This document shows, in pieces, positions 44,201-56,219 of a stretch of DNA of 64,000 nucleotides (the first letter of the stretch is position 1; every line of letters begins with the position of its first letter). Under the pieces are notes generated by a model. That model had not been told where the DNA came from. It searched no databases and saw only the letters and a list, made by a program, of their open reading frames with translations. This stretch comes from Calamus simplicifolius (Eukaryota; Streptophyta; Magnoliopsida; Arecales; Arecaceae): contig UESW01005037.1 in assembly GCA_900491605.1 (NCBI GenBank), forward strand, positions 377,861 to 441,860. The letters are read 5' to 3'. The translations under genes were made by a program, and so were the position numbers.

Positions 44201-46799
44201 CTGAGACTCCTTGGGGAATCTAAGCCAGCGGCCTGTGTAAAATGCATGCATGCAGTTTGCATGTAAAAATTAAATGATGAGAAAGAAACATTCAAGCAAC
44301 GTTTAAATTCTCAAATGGACACTCACATTCAATGCAAATAACTTAGGATTCTAGGGTTAGGGTTGCATGTGTCTGATGGCTGCTCTTAAAGGCTTAGGGG
44401 TTTAGGAAAGAAGATTACATAGTCAGCTGTGTGTCCAGCACCAGAAATCTGGACAAGTTGAAATCTGTTGCAAATTTAGGAAGAAAGGAGGGAGCAACAG
44501 TTCCTAGGATTAATGACTGGTGATATGAAATCAAATATGATTTTGTTTTTTCTTTCTTTCTTTCTTTCTTTTTTGTTTTTGTTTTTTGTTTGGGGGAGGC
44601 GGGTTTGCATCGGGGGTGGGGGGTGTTTATAGTGGATGACAAGGCTTCTACTGGTCCAAGGAATCAGAGTAACACAAGAAATTGATAATAAATGCTAATA
44701 TGATCAGATTTATGCGTTGTTATTAGCTGCAGAAAACAAATAATATGTTTGACAGAATAATAGGAAAAAAAGTAGGAGAATGTAGAATAAAGAGAGTAGA
44801 ATCAAAGAGAAGAAGAAGATATATGGAGGAAGAATAAGAGAAGGGGAGGGGATAATAGCCAAACCATGGCTATCTTCATTCTCTCAATCAAATCAACTCA
44901 AAAGCATTCCTCAGAAGACCTTTTTATACACTCAAAATCCTCACAGCTATAAATTTAGACCCTTGAGTTAGAAACAAATCCTAGCTGTCCATTAAAACTC
45001 AAGAAGAGAAGCCTTAATGCTACAAAATCCCCTAATATTGCTACAGTGCTGTGAATAGTCCCATTTGCTACAGTGCCACTAACATACCCATGAATAACAC
45101 ATGCTGTAATGATGCTCCGGCTTGTCTATCCAAAAATCTTCTTGCATATTTAGGGTTACATACATGCCTGCCTATCATTCTAGTCCATTATTTCCATGTA
45201 GCACTTATATTTCACACTTCACAGGTAAGTCACATCTGTTTGTGCAATATTACTTCATGTAAATCACTATTGCCCATCATATCATTATTCTCTGCCACAA
45301 TATCATGTGAAATCATTGCTGTCCATCTTCTCTATTCGATGCAGTCATTTTGCAGATCAAAAGCCTAAATTCTAATTTCAAAATGTAAACTGCAACTAAC
45401 ATTGGACATTGATTTGATTGTGCAATATTAAAAAATGAACCAGTGTGGTGTGTCTCCTGCATTTATGGTACATGTTACACCCTCGTCAAACAGTCTAAGC
45501 ATTCTTGGCTCTTTTATAATATCGAGGCTATGTTTATGCTGCTGGTCTATATTTTCTCAAATGCAAAAAACACACGATTTGAGACTGACTTTTACTCTGC
45601 TTAGTGCCATTCCCTTTGACATTCTTTTATTCTTCTATAGGGCCATGTGGAATATGATGTTTCATTTGCTGGTGCTGCTCACTATTTTTTCCATGTTGTT
45701 TGATGCTACATTATTCTTGAAGTTTGTGTTTAAAGTGTTTAATATGCTATTCTATTTGAAGTTTATGCTATATTATTCTATACAGTTATTAATCAAGTGC
45801 CAAATTGCCACCCAAGACATTGTATATTAGATATGCAAGTTATTTGATCCATTTTGCACCCCGTTTGTTAGAAGAAGACATTCTTTTGAGAGTACTCCCA
45901 ATTTTGCCTGATTAGTTTATGGCATTGCATCATTTTGATGGCTGAGACTTATTATGCATTGCCAAAATTTCTTAAGAAATTCATGAAAAATTTAATTGAC
46001 TGATCATCGTTCCTTCCATGCTGCAGGAACTACAATTCTTGATGCCATTAAATCCACTGCTGATCCTTCAACCACTATCATCTACTCTGAGAATCCTGAT
46101 GCCAGCTTTGTCAAAGAAAATGACTTCTCCTATGCGATTGTTGTGGCTGGGGAACCCCCCTATACTGAATTGGTTGGAGACAGCCTAAATCTCACACTTG
46201 CTGATCCTGGGCCAAGCACAATCCATACTGTTTGCGGTGCTGTCAAGTGTGTAGTGGTTATCATCTCTGGCAGGCCAGTTGTAATTCAGCCCTATGTTCC
46301 CTTAATGGATGCTCTTGTGGCTGCTTGGCTCCCTGGTTCTGAAGGCCAAGGTGTTGCTGATGTTCTATTTGGAGATTATGGGTTCACTGGGAAGCTTCCA
46401 CGAACATGGTTTAAATCGGTGGACCAGCTCCCCATGAATGTTGGAGATAAGCACTATGACCCATTGTTCCCGTTTGGTTTCGGTTTGACAACCAAGCCAA
46501 TGGATGCAAGGTAAAAACTACAGTCTATCAAACTACACCACCGTGCTTGTCTCTTATTTTATCATGACAGAATAAATATTTTACGTAGGCAAAGGGGGTC
46601 CAGTCCAGCATAAAATTTAATCCCGTAGTTAGATTTTGCTTATAATCAATTGGAAAAGATCTTAATCTAACTTCTTGTTTTGCCCTTTGTCATCATTTTT
46701 AGGTCTTCTTCTGCTGATCTTGCGAGAAAGGAGGATTACTGGATGTTGTCTCTATACCTCAGTTTATTGGTTGCATGTATATTATTTAGAATTTCGTAA
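41226..46799 (+). CDS. Secreted GH3 beta-glucosidase / exo-beta-glucanase, ten exons, intact
   Basis: Exons 41226-41445, 41536-41740, 42125-42215, 42344-42489, 42984-43227, 43332-43436, 43553-43735, 43896-44097, 46027-46510 and 46703-46799 join in phase to 1,977 nt, 658 residues, with no break. Residues 1-23 (AISQALLLGLLFLLCWASIGKA) are a signal peptide. The N-terminal barrel carries AVHGNNNA, RDPRWGRCYESYSED and KHFVGDGGT, and the nucleophile D308 in FVISDWQGID. The C-terminal domain carries acid/base E508 in VVAGEPPYTE. These correspond to D285 and E491 of barley ExoI. Length and layout match plant lysosomal-beta-glucosidase-like GH3 enzymes, which trim beta-glucans in the wall. The last 20 or so residues (YWMLSLYLSLLVACILFRIS) are hydrophobic, so a GPI-anchor signal or membrane tail is likely. 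Intron 2 is GC-AG (AG/GCAAGT at 41741). The substrate is not provable here. Confidence 0.93.
44098..46026 (+). other. GH3 intron 8 (1.9 kb) with probable transposon insertion
   Basis: Nine introns of the gene run from 83 to 495 bases approximately, but this one is 1,929 bases. Its middle (about 44640-45080) contains a block with ATAAGAGAAGGGGAGGGG, a reverse-strand TATAAAAAGG (complement of CCTTTTTATA at 44919) and CTACAGTGCTGTGAATAG, which resembles an antisense LTR. A (TTTC)n run lies near 44552-44572. Open frames inside are not conserved. Donor GGTGTGTA at 44098 and acceptor CTGCAG at 46026 are normal, so splicing can probably cope. Confidence 0.6.
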
Positions 46800-49335
46800 C
46801 TCCTGTATTATCAACCAATCAACATGGTGAGGAAGCTACAATTGTGGATGATGGACATCATATGGCTGTTTGGCATGGACAATAATGTCAACTGTCATGT
46901 TACGCTGCCCTAACATCAGTCTAGTCTTGGCAGCTCCAGCCTTGAGATTCTTGTGGTTTGCATGTGGTTTGGTGATTGAGCAAGTTTTTTTCCCATGCTT
47001 CGTTCAATCGTTTTCAAATGTTTGTGTAGATGGAAACTGATTGATCAAGGGGCAGATTGAATTTTTTTTTTTCAGAAACTGGATGTCTTGTGCTAACTTT
47101 CTTAATTGGATTGCTCATGGTGGCTGTACTCTAAATGGCGTTTCTTTTTCTTAATTTTTGCCCCTTATCACTGTCTTCGAACTGACTCTCCCAGTCCTTT
47201 AAAATTGTCTATTTCAATTGACAAAGAATATGATTTAAAATGATCATAGATTGAATTCTACTGTGGTGTCCTCTTTAGAGTGATGCAGGCTTTTGAAGTC
47301 CATGAACGAGGGAATGGCATCTATTATGTTGCTGGTGCAAATCGAGGTTTGATATTGCGAGTGTGGTCCGGTATGTCATACCAAGGACTTCTCACCATAC
47401 AGAGGTTTGGTTTGGTACAAAGAGCCTCATGTGGACAAAGTCATCCTGACTAATCTTCAATTAAGGGTGGCTTGAGCAGTTTGCGGGTGTATCAATTTTC
47501 GTTCTATCTTCAGCTGATCTTGAATCACTCCTGAACCGAGCATAATTTAGGTTGGTTCGCCTTGAATCACCCTTGAGCAGATTGGTATATTGGTTGGGAC
47601 CATGGTTAATGGGTGATTCTATTTTATTTTAATTATTTACATTGTAGATATTACTTTTAATTATATTAAGTTGCGTATTGTTAGTTATGATGTGAATTTT
47701 ATACTTGTTCATGACTTTAATATACAAGTGCAAGCTCATTCATAAAAAATATGGAACAAAAGAACATCTTTCTTAACTTCATTTCTCGTTCCTGGTTTAC
47801 CAAACCAGAACCATGTCAATCATTCTTGATTACAAATTATGAGCCGCTCATAATTAACTTCATAAAGTGACTGTCATAAATTGTATAATAAATTCTATAC
47901 AAGAGGAGCAAACAACTTATTAGAATTATATTAAATAAAAGAATGCTTAAATCTTTTACAGCCAGCTGTATATTAAGGGATATTATAGTGAGATTTTCTC
48001 AAGTTTGATTGGTTTGCATATTAATTTCAAAAAAAATTTAAAAATCTTAAAATTCTATTTTAATATCTAAAGAAAATTAAAAAAAATCAGTAGGCCGAAT
48101 TGGCTGAAATGCAATCGTGACAATTTTACTTTGGTTTGAGAGAGTTTCTTTTGAATTTAAGGGTTTGATGTATATTTTAATGATAATAAAGACTAATGGA
48201 CTAATACAATGCTTGTGTTTGTGATGATAAGATATGTATGATAAAAGCGCTCTTTTTTTAATTATAGTGCTATCTAGGTTGAAAATTTTAATGGTTCTTT
48301 TTTCAAGAGATGATAATGCAAAGTAAGATATTGGTTGACTACTGTCAAGCTGATCTTAGCTAGGGAATTATGAGATGTCTAATAAGATGAGTATAGAATG
48401 GATAATACAATCCAGACCACTATATCCAAATCTCTTGAGTATGCCATGGTGGAATTCAAGCTCATTAGTATCTAAATTTAAGAATTAGAATATCTCCATC
48501 TAAAATCAACCATGGGTAAACTTTGATCAAATCCCATTACATGACTAAAGTCTCATTCGTAAAGTCCATCTAGAAAAAAGTTCAAATGTGAGACATGTAT
48601 TCAAGCTATAAGTACCTAAAAATCCTTTTTAAGTATCTAAATAGAAGTTGAAGTCTTTCTAATCTTGTTCATAGTGATAAGTGTGATTCTACCAAGTCAT
48701 AGATTTAGGAAGTAATTGTTGCACTTTTAATAGCTTAAATTACTTGTCTCACTATCGCTACATATATTTAACCAAATATATGAAAGAAGTTCTATATAGA
48801 ATCAAAATCTTTAGAGTTGAAATTGAAACCCTAACTGAAAAAATACTTAAAAGACTGGTCTAATTGAGTGATGAGTTTACAATAAATGAGAGGATCCTAT
48901 TCTAAGAATGTGGGATTATTTATAAGGTCACTCCTTATTCTCCTTAACCTAATGGGATAGAAAATGAAAAAAATCAAATATAATCAACATGGCTAACTCC
49001 ATCTTAATTACTTTTTGTGCACATGAAAGCTTTTCATTTTCTTTTCCATTCTCTATTCCAATATTACCCTCCTTTCCTAGGTGACAAAAATTGAGATTTG
49101 GTTCAACCTCCATGCAATCATGCTCACGATAGAAGGCTTTAGGCTGAATCAAGTTTGTTGTACCTTGAGGATGATCATGCTAAATATATGCACAAGAAAG
49201 CAAAATTTGTTCATAGTTAATTTCAAGATTCAAATTTTATTATGTGCAATTATTAGCAAGCTTTGGATGATAAATAGTTTTCTAAGTAAAGGAATCATGT
49301 GTAAAAGGTGGCAAATTAAGCTAATATGAGAGAGA
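46800..49335. other. 3' UTR and intergenic DNA downstream of GH3
   Basis: The first few hundred bases should be the 3' UTR, but no AATAAA is convincingly placed (AATAAT occurs near 46881). The rest is AT-rich with no gene recognised. Confidence 0.5.
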
Positions 49336-49339
49336 GGAA

Positions 49340-49740
49340 TTGGCTAGGAAAGGCAACATATCTAGCTAAAGAAAATAAGATTAGCAAGCACAAAAGATTA
49401 CCTAGCAGCCAATAAGGTAACCATGCAGTGGCTCTTAAATTGCTTTTAATCATATGGTAGCCTTTAAATTGTAAAAGAGAGATAGCAACATATCTAGATA
49501 AAGAAGATAGTAAGCACAAAACATTACCTAGCAGTAAACAAGGAAGATAATAAGGTGATGGCTCTTAAATTGCTTTTAATCATATGGTAGCCCTTAAATT
49601 GCAAAAAAAAGATAGCAACATCTCTAGCTAAAAAGATAAACTAGTAAACACAAAATATTACCTAGTAGTCAACAAAGAAGATAACTATACGGTAGCTCTT
49701 AAATTGCTTTTAATCATATAGTAGTCCTAAATTGCTTTAC
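49340..49740. repeat. Three-copy tandem repeat of about 130 bases
   Basis: The phrase GCTCTTAAATTGCTTTTAATC recurs near 49431, 49561 and 49695. Each is preceded by a stretch with ACATMTCTAG, AAGCACAAAA and TTACCTAG. The copies differ by substitutions and small indels. The array ends about 110 bases before the PMEI-like pseudogene, so it lies in what was that gene's promoter. Confidence 0.85.
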
Positions 49741-49848
49741 TTAATTGGCTCCTAGCTTGCTTTTATTAAGAAAACAAATCCTTGCCTATAAACCCCTTAT
49801 AAAATGAGGGACTCTTCATGCTTTTTTATCACATCCTTTTGACAAACA

Positions 49849-50398
49849 ATGGCTGATTCTATACCTCTCTCTTCCTTCCTTTGCCTTTTTCTCATTCTCT
49901 ATTCAAACTCTTCACTTGTCAAAGTCTTTATTGAGAATATTTACGAGGAAGTAGTAAGAGTAGCCCCTAATGTTGACAAGAAATTCTATGTCAATATTAA
50001 AAGACTAATATTGCAAGCTGCTTAGCTGATACAAAAAGATTGGCAATAATAGCTACAAAAATGTCTTACACCAAAGTCCTAAAAATTAGGGTGACATCTC
50101 TACCCTGTAAAGCAAGAAAAATGATCAAGAAACCAAAAATTGCTTGAAAAGTTGTTTTGATATGTATGGAAATGTGACTGAAAGGTTGCTAAGTTCTATT
50201 AAAGCCATCGAATCCAATCGAAAAGATGTTGCTAAGAATTATCTTGGTGAGGCCAAAATTATGCCTAATGCTTGTGATAATGAGTTTGTAAACAAGAGAC
50301 ATAAGTCACTATTGATAAATGTTCTTTGGCCACACCAACTTTCAATGATGATTGATATGGCTAGCTGCTTCAATTTACATGTTTCTCTTTTTATATAA
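49849..50398 (+). pseudogene. PMEI / invertase-inhibitor-like pseudogene
   Basis: ATG at 49849 starts a signal-peptide-like MADSIPLSSFLCLFLILYS, then a helix-like stretch up to codon 58, where TAG occurs at 50023-50025. After shifts, the frame of 50144-50398 gives SCFDMYGNVTERLLSSIKAI, VAKNYLGEAKIMPNACDNEF and a C-terminal helical end. This matches the second half of PMEI-domain proteins: Cys in the C...Y..AV..L helix and Cys in the LSAAL...TCE.F helix. The first pair of Cys residues usual in the family is not visible, so the N-terminal half has diverged or been damaged. Intact relatives are small secreted inhibitors of pectin methylesterase or invertase. Clear stop and frameshift make this non-functional. 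Confidence 0.6.
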
Positions 50399-50399
50399 T

Positions 50400-50814
50400 T
50401 ATGTTCAAGTCCTTCAGCCTTGATATTTAGTAGCATCCATCCATATGGTTGTTCTCAATTAAATAAAAGAAGTCTTATAAAAAATGGCTAAATAATTTGT
50501 TTGAAGGCCTAATTCTTTTCCCTTTTTCTTTCTTTGAAGAACTAATCTTTAGGCATAGACTTGTAATGAGCTACTCAAGGGATATCATAAATGCTCCATT
50601 CTAAAACCTTTTATGGCACTTGTATTTGATTATCATAGTTAGGCATCTACTATGGGATCTAAGGTCAAAGCAACATTGCTACACCTATTAAAAGGATAAA
50701 AGAAAGAAAGAATTTCATTTAAAACCCCTTTATTCTATTTATGTGTTAGAGTTTAAATTGATCAAACTATGCTAACAGATAGCAAGGAGTAAAAAAATTA
50801 GGTATTTGGGATCA
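50400..50814. other. Gene-free DNA between the PMEI pseudogene and the RTE stump
   Basis: No ORF, repeat or transposon end recognised. AT-rich. Confidence 0.5.
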
Positions 50815-51404
50815 ATTATCTAGTAAGAATGTGAAACAGGTGAAGATGTGAATCATAGAGTTAAAGCAGGATGGATTAAGTGGAGGAGTGTTTCGGAAGT
50901 ATTGTATGATTGGTGCATCTAATTAAAATTGAAAGAAAAATTTTATAAAACTGCTATTAAGCCAGCTATGCTATATGGAACAGAGTGTTCGGCAATATTG
51001 AAACAACATTGAATAAATTAAGTGTAACGAAATGCGTATGTTAAAATAAATATATGGTAAAACTTTAAAATATAGAATTAGAAATAAACATATAAGAGAA
51101 ATGATAGAAGTAGCCCTAATTGAAGATAAAATGAGAGAATCGATTACAATGGTTTGAACATATATAACGTAGACCTTTAGATGCTCCAGTTAGAAAGAGT
51201 GATCTTTTAACAATTCATGGTAAGAACAAAGATAGAGATAGACCAAAACTAATATGAATAGAAATAATTAAAAAAGATATAACTATTTATAATTTAAATA
51301 CCAATTTGGTCCTGAATAGAGCAGAGTGGAGCAAGCAGATTCATGTAGCCAACCCCATGTAGTTAGGAAAAGGCTTAGATGAGTTGAGTTGAGTTGAGTT
51401 TAAA
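50815..51404 (+). mobile_element. 3' stump of an RTE-clade LINE
   Basis: Translating across several shifts gives, in order, EDVNHRVKAGWIKWRS, KFYKTAIKPAMLYGTE, then the arginine-rich EMR.L.K region, RLQWFEHI/RRPLDAPVRKSD, DRPKL and a closing NRAEWSKQIHVANPM. This is the conserved C-terminal end of plant RTE-type reverse transcriptase proteins. It ends in a TTGAG repeat (GATGAGTTGAGTTGAGTTGAG at about 51378-51399) rather than poly(A), as is usual for the RTE clade. The piece lacks the endonuclease and most of the reverse transcriptase, so it is a 5'-truncated insertion. Multiple stops show age. Confidence 0.75.
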
Positions 51405-51945
51405 TTGATCATATGCTTATGAATGTTATCTATTCATTCAAAAGAATCTGCTATATATTGTTGTTGCCTTCATTAAAGCACCTCAAACTGCTTGAACCTT
51501 TTTTGGTTTAGGATGACCATCAAATCAATGTGTTATAGTCAAAAATTAATTTTAATAGGTTTTTCACATTATTAGTGACTTATTTAATTCTTTTATTGGG
51601 TTTTAATTTTCAGTGGGTACAAGCACCTACTATTGATTACTTTATCAGGCTCAGAAACTTGTAATAAAGAGAAGGTTTTTGTGAGCCTATTAGCATAGAT
51701 ATATAAGTATAAGAAAATATTCTTTTCTTTATTATTATAACATATTTTGTTATAAGAACATAAACTAGTATGGTCTTGTCAAGGTTCAAGTTTAATTTCC
51801 CATGTTTGTTCTCCCTTTGAGATACAGGTTTGATACCCATCTGGGCATGCTTTGAAGACCTTTAATTTAGATATAGGGTTTCATTTTGATAGCACCCTAG
51901 GATAAGAATTCCTTATGGGGTCATCAAAAGATTAATACTCTTGTA
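51405..51945. other. AT-rich DNA without recognised features
   Basis: No gene or repeat seen between the RTE tail and the GAGCAATGCTC array. Confidence 0.5.
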
Positions 51946-51949
51946 ATTA

Positions 51950-52960
51950 AGAAGCAATGCTCCTTTGATTATGAAGCAATGTTCTAGATCCTTTGGAGGC
52001 ATCAAGGTGGGCCATTGTGACTCAAATAAACCATCTTTGGAGGGAGGAAGCAGTGCTTCTAAAATGAAGTAGCAATGCTCATAGCAGGGAAAATAGTAAT
52101 GCTCTAAGGCTTCTTTAAGTCTTTGGCCTTAGGGATAGTAATAGAATAATACTCTAGGTAATTGATACTAAAAGAATACTCCATGTCTTAATAATTGAGC
52201 AATGCTTCAAGTCCTCAATAATAGAAAAAAATATTCGATAATAAAGGTCTTTTTTAATGGAACAACGCTCCAGGTCTTTGGTAATTGAGCAATGCTCCAA
52301 GTCTTTGATGATGGAGCAATGCTTCAAGCTTCAGCAATGAAGCAATGCTCTATATGTCTTTAATAGTGTAACAATCCTCTAGGTGTCCTTATTAATGGAG
52401 TAAGACTCTAGATATTTAACAATAGTGCAACATTCCAAGGTTCAATAATGGAGTAATGTTCCTATCTTCAATAATGAAGCAATGCTTTGAAACTTCAATA
52501 ATGGAGTAAGGCTCTAGATTTTTTATGATGAAGCAATGCATTAGGTTTTGGCAATGGATTAATGCTCCATACTTCAACAATAGAGCAACACTTTAGGGCC
52601 TTAATAATGAAGCAAGGCTCTAGGTATTTGATAATTGGAACAATACTTTGGCCTTTACTAATGGAGCAATACTCCAATCCTTCATAATGAAATAATGCTC
52701 TAGTTTTCAACAATAAAGTAATAATTAAAAACTTCAATATTGGAGAAAATCTTTAGACTTTTAATAATGGAGCGATGCTCTAGACTTCAATAATGGACTA
52801 ATACTTTGGCAGACTTTGCTTGGGTGCTAGGCTTGATAGATGCTGAGCCATTATAAGCTACTTTAGATCTTGGAGCAATACTCCGTATAAAAAATTGGCC
52901 TTGGGTCCAATTTGGACTTAGGCTTGAGTTGTTTTAAATCTTTGGAGCAATGCTCCATGT
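51950..52960. repeat. Degenerate minisatellite with dyad core GAGCAATGCTC
   Basis: A loose unit of about 25-40 bases, TTYAATAATGGAGCAATGCTCYAGG, recurs more than twenty times. The core GAGCAATGCTC (exact at 52287-52297) is a perfect 5+1+5 dyad that can form a small hairpin. Variants include GAAGCAATGCTC and GAGCAATACTCC. Spacing is irregular. No reading frame is shared by all units. No coding role is supported. Confidence 0.8.
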
Positions 52961-55279
52961 ATAAGTTGGGCCTAAAATTCTATTTTGAAGACCTTGGTCC
53001 CTAAGCTCGGGAGGTGTTGGGATACTATTATGCTACTTTGGGCCCCCTGGATCAATGATCCATTTTGAGATTAGAAGTATATTAGAATACTTGGGCTCCA
53101 TTTTGAAGATCAAAACACTAGGCCCATTGGAGGTGTTGGGCTACTTTCAGTTGACTTGAGTCTGAGGACTAGGCTTAGAAGCTTGCTTTTGAGGGCTTGA
53201 CCATCGGATTGGGTCTGTAAAGCATGGTTTGCCACAAGCATTGGGCTTGAGTCCTATAAAGGAAAAGGGTATGGCTCCCACTCATTAGCAAGTCTGAACT
53301 TAATGTAGTTCTTTCAAAAGAAAAACCTTGGAGGTCACTGTCCCATGGTAGGCTGGTGAGGATAGTGTCTCCTTCTCGTCACCACCCTAGGTTCCAAGGT
53401 CTCAAAGGTAGCATGGTGACTAGTTTCTTGCGATATTGAAGAGTTAGAGTAGGATTCATTTTGGTATAGGGGACTAGGCATAGAGAAGGATGAATGTTGG
53501 CATTCATGATTTGACAACTAATAAGAAATGGGGTGGAACTATAATTTTTTGGGGGGTTATAAAGGAGGATACATGAGGGGCTTAATAGGTTTCTTAGGTT
53601 TAGAATTCAAAGAGGATAGGGTGAGCAGACCAAAGAGCTTCGAGGATACTTGCCTAGAATATGAAGGAAATGAACAAAGAGTATTAGGGGAGAAGAGGGT
53701 CTTAGGTGAATAATAGCATGGTTTTATGGTAATCAGTTGGTATTGGGTTGGTCTTCTTTCTTTCTTTTTTTTTCATGAACCTTCCCTAAGGTTTATAAAG
53801 GCCTCTAAGGCTACATTCAATGTAATGAATGGCCTTGATTTTAAACCTTGACAACTAAGTCTTTTAGAGCATTTTAATACTCCAAAGCAAGGTGTTGAAA
53901 ATTTTAGCTCCTTTCTACCATTTGGGTGAATTATGGGCATACTTTGTGCTAAGTTTGGCTTCATGAGGCACTTGTTGAGAGTTCAAATGAAGTAGGGTTG
54001 ATGTTAAATGGTCTGGACAATGAAGGATGCTGAGGATTATGAAATAAGCTATAAATGCAGCTAAGACACGTTTCAGATATGAATAGGCCATAATGTGTGA
54101 TGTGTGTTTATTATTAGAATTACAACAATAAAAGGCTTCTTTTAGTGGAAACTTTCCAAATTAAAGACATTAAATGAGTCCCTAGTTAGTTGGAGGCTCT
54201 ATGCTTGACATCTAGAAGTTGGATGGCATAATTAAGGGGCATTAAAAAGTTCCCAATGCATGAGTGTTGTGAGGGCATGCTTGTTTGGTTTCCTAGTGAA
54301 TTATGGTACCCTTTTGGGCATTCTAGATAGAATCCTACCTTTATGGGATGTTCGACAACCCATGGCTAGGCTTGCTTATAAGAGTCCAATAGGACTGAAA
54401 GATGGAAAGAAAATGCATGATGTTTGGCCTAGGGCATGTTGTATCACTGGTTATGTAAAACCTAGCCTTAAAACGTTTAGGTTTTAGAAAGGTTAAGTAA
54501 GGACCTAAGAATAATTGGACCAAACTATCAAATAGGCTAAGCATTTGATTGGGCCAATTTAAAAAAAAAAGTGAAACAGAAAACAAATATCAAGAATGAG
54601 ATCTTGATTACTATGTCCTTAATAAGAAAGAAGGCCAATCAATTCAGAAAAAAACCAAAATTCTAAGCCTAGTCAAAGGAGGATTTGGGAGGAGTCAAAG
54701 CCCTATTTATAGATGGGTCTCGAATGTAATCTGGGGTGCAATCTGGAGTCAACAAGAGAAGCTGATGGGAAGATAGAAGAAAGTGGTTGGGTTTGTAAAC
54801 CACTAAAAAAGTTAATAAGGAGAGGTAAGTTTCTCTTCCTCCTTCCTCTCTTAGTCTACTCTTTTTTCCTCTTCCTGAACCCTAGCAAGCCACCTCATGG
54901 TTGCCGGCAATGGTCTCATCCAGCAATGGGCTGATGAGTGTTTCAGTCACAAACTAAGTTTTTAAATGATATGGATTCATCGGCCTTTCAGCACTGCTAG
55001 AAGGAGAATCAATGGGATTGCCAAACCTCACCAAAGCCTAGGATGGTGAGGCATCCACGATCAAGTTTCTAAGCTCTAGTGGGGATTAAGACCATGACTT
55101 AGATGGAGGATCTTACCACCTTGGCAAGAGGTTAGCTAACCAGTGATGTCAAAAGGGTAACTGGGTGGTCACCAGCTATCTAAGAGAAGAAGTCTGAGCA
55201 AGTTAGGTGTAGGTCGAGGCTAAAGACTTGTCACTAGAGTCGATGAAGTTGATGATCCCTTGTTCTTCCCAAAAAATCA
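52961..55279. other. Gene-free repeat-rich DNA, no gene recognised
   Basis: Contains isolated TTGGGCTTGAG and GGCCTTGG words near 52900-53240 and short unconserved frames on both strands. A (TTTC)n/T run lies near 53757-53772. It could be remains of an old LTR element, because the sequence changes style to mixed base composition with no coding signal, but I see no LTR pair. Confidence 0.45.
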
Positions 55280-55740
55280 AGAAAGATGTGCATATCTATA
55301 AAATTTTAATCTTGCGTATGTCCCAACCAACCAAAAGACACATTTACCCCTCTAATTGTTGCAATAGACTTTTGTGTCCCTCTATCTAGTTTTAAAATAT
55401 GAAGACATGCCTATCCTCATGCAGTCAAAGACCAAAATATCCCTTTTAATAAGACATGCATGTCCTTTATTAGAAATCTGATAATGCCATGCGTATCCCA
55501 GCTTACAAAATGATGCAAATGCCCTCTAGTAAGTCCAATTGACATGCATGTCCCTTAATTGGAATCATGATGGGTGAGTCCTCTCTTTCAAGCAAATGCT
55601 ATGCGTGACCTTAGCCTATCAAATGACCCAAATGACTCAAATGCCCTTGTAACCTGTTTAAATGCCACACCTGTCTTTCTTTTATGAAAATAAGATGCAT
55701 GTTCCTAATTAAATTGACATGCATGTCTCTTAAGGCTTAA
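55280..55740. repeat. Degenerate repeats with palindrome GACATGCATGTC
   Basis: The perfect 12-base palindrome GACATGCATGTC occurs at 55453-55464, 55541-55552 and 55716-55727, each followed by CY-rich TTAA-type sequence. Weaker relatives (AAGACATGCCTATCC, ATGCATGTTCC, CATGCGTATCC) lie between. Roughly 40-90 base spacing. Confidence 0.75.
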
Positions 55741-55959
55741 GATTAGGAATAAACTTATAATAACTATTCCCAATTATTCCTGGGATAAATATTTGGGATA
55801 AATTATTTAAAACTAAATTCAAGAAGAATGTCATTTAAATTAAAGTTTAAGATAAATTAATTAACAAATTCAATAAGAAACCCTAACTTAAGTATGTGAA
55901 ACATGCTTAGAATTACTAGATAATGAATATTACTACCATGACCTTGGGAGGAAACCTTA

Positions 55960-56215
55960 GTGTTTTAGGGTTTAGGGTTTAGAGGCTTTGAGAGTTTAGA
56001 GGGGCCTAATTTTTAGTGGTTTAGCTTTTAGTAGGGCTTAGTGTTTAGGGGTCTAGGGTTTGGGTTTAAAGTGGTTTAGGGTTTCAAGGTCTAGTGTTTA
56101 GGGTTTAGAGGGTTTTAGGGTTTCAAAGGGTTTTGAAATTATAGGGTTTTAGGGTTTCAGGTTTAGAAAAGTTTGGGTTTTAGGGTTCAAGGTTTAGAGG
56201 GGTTTGGTTTCAACT
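55960..56215 (+). repeat. Telomere-like TTTAGGG block 1, degenerate
   Basis: Repeated TTTAGGG (the plant telomere heptamer) with insertions such as GTTTTAGGG and GTTTAGAGGG. It starts TTTTAGGGTTTAGGGTTTAG near 55964. Degenerate, so a relic rather than a functional chromosome end. Confidence 0.85.
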
Positions 56216-56219
56216 GATT

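Noticed and set aside
45051..45830. Two hydrophobic open frames of 105 and 131 codons inside GH3 intron 8
   Set aside because: T-rich sequence gives hydrophobic chance frames. No signal of a family, and they lie within an intron with good splice sites.
53335..54934. Several open frames of 60-81 codons between 53.3 and 54.9 kb
   Set aside because: Short, on both strands, overlapping, without domain or splice support. Treated as chance frames in degraded repeat DNA.
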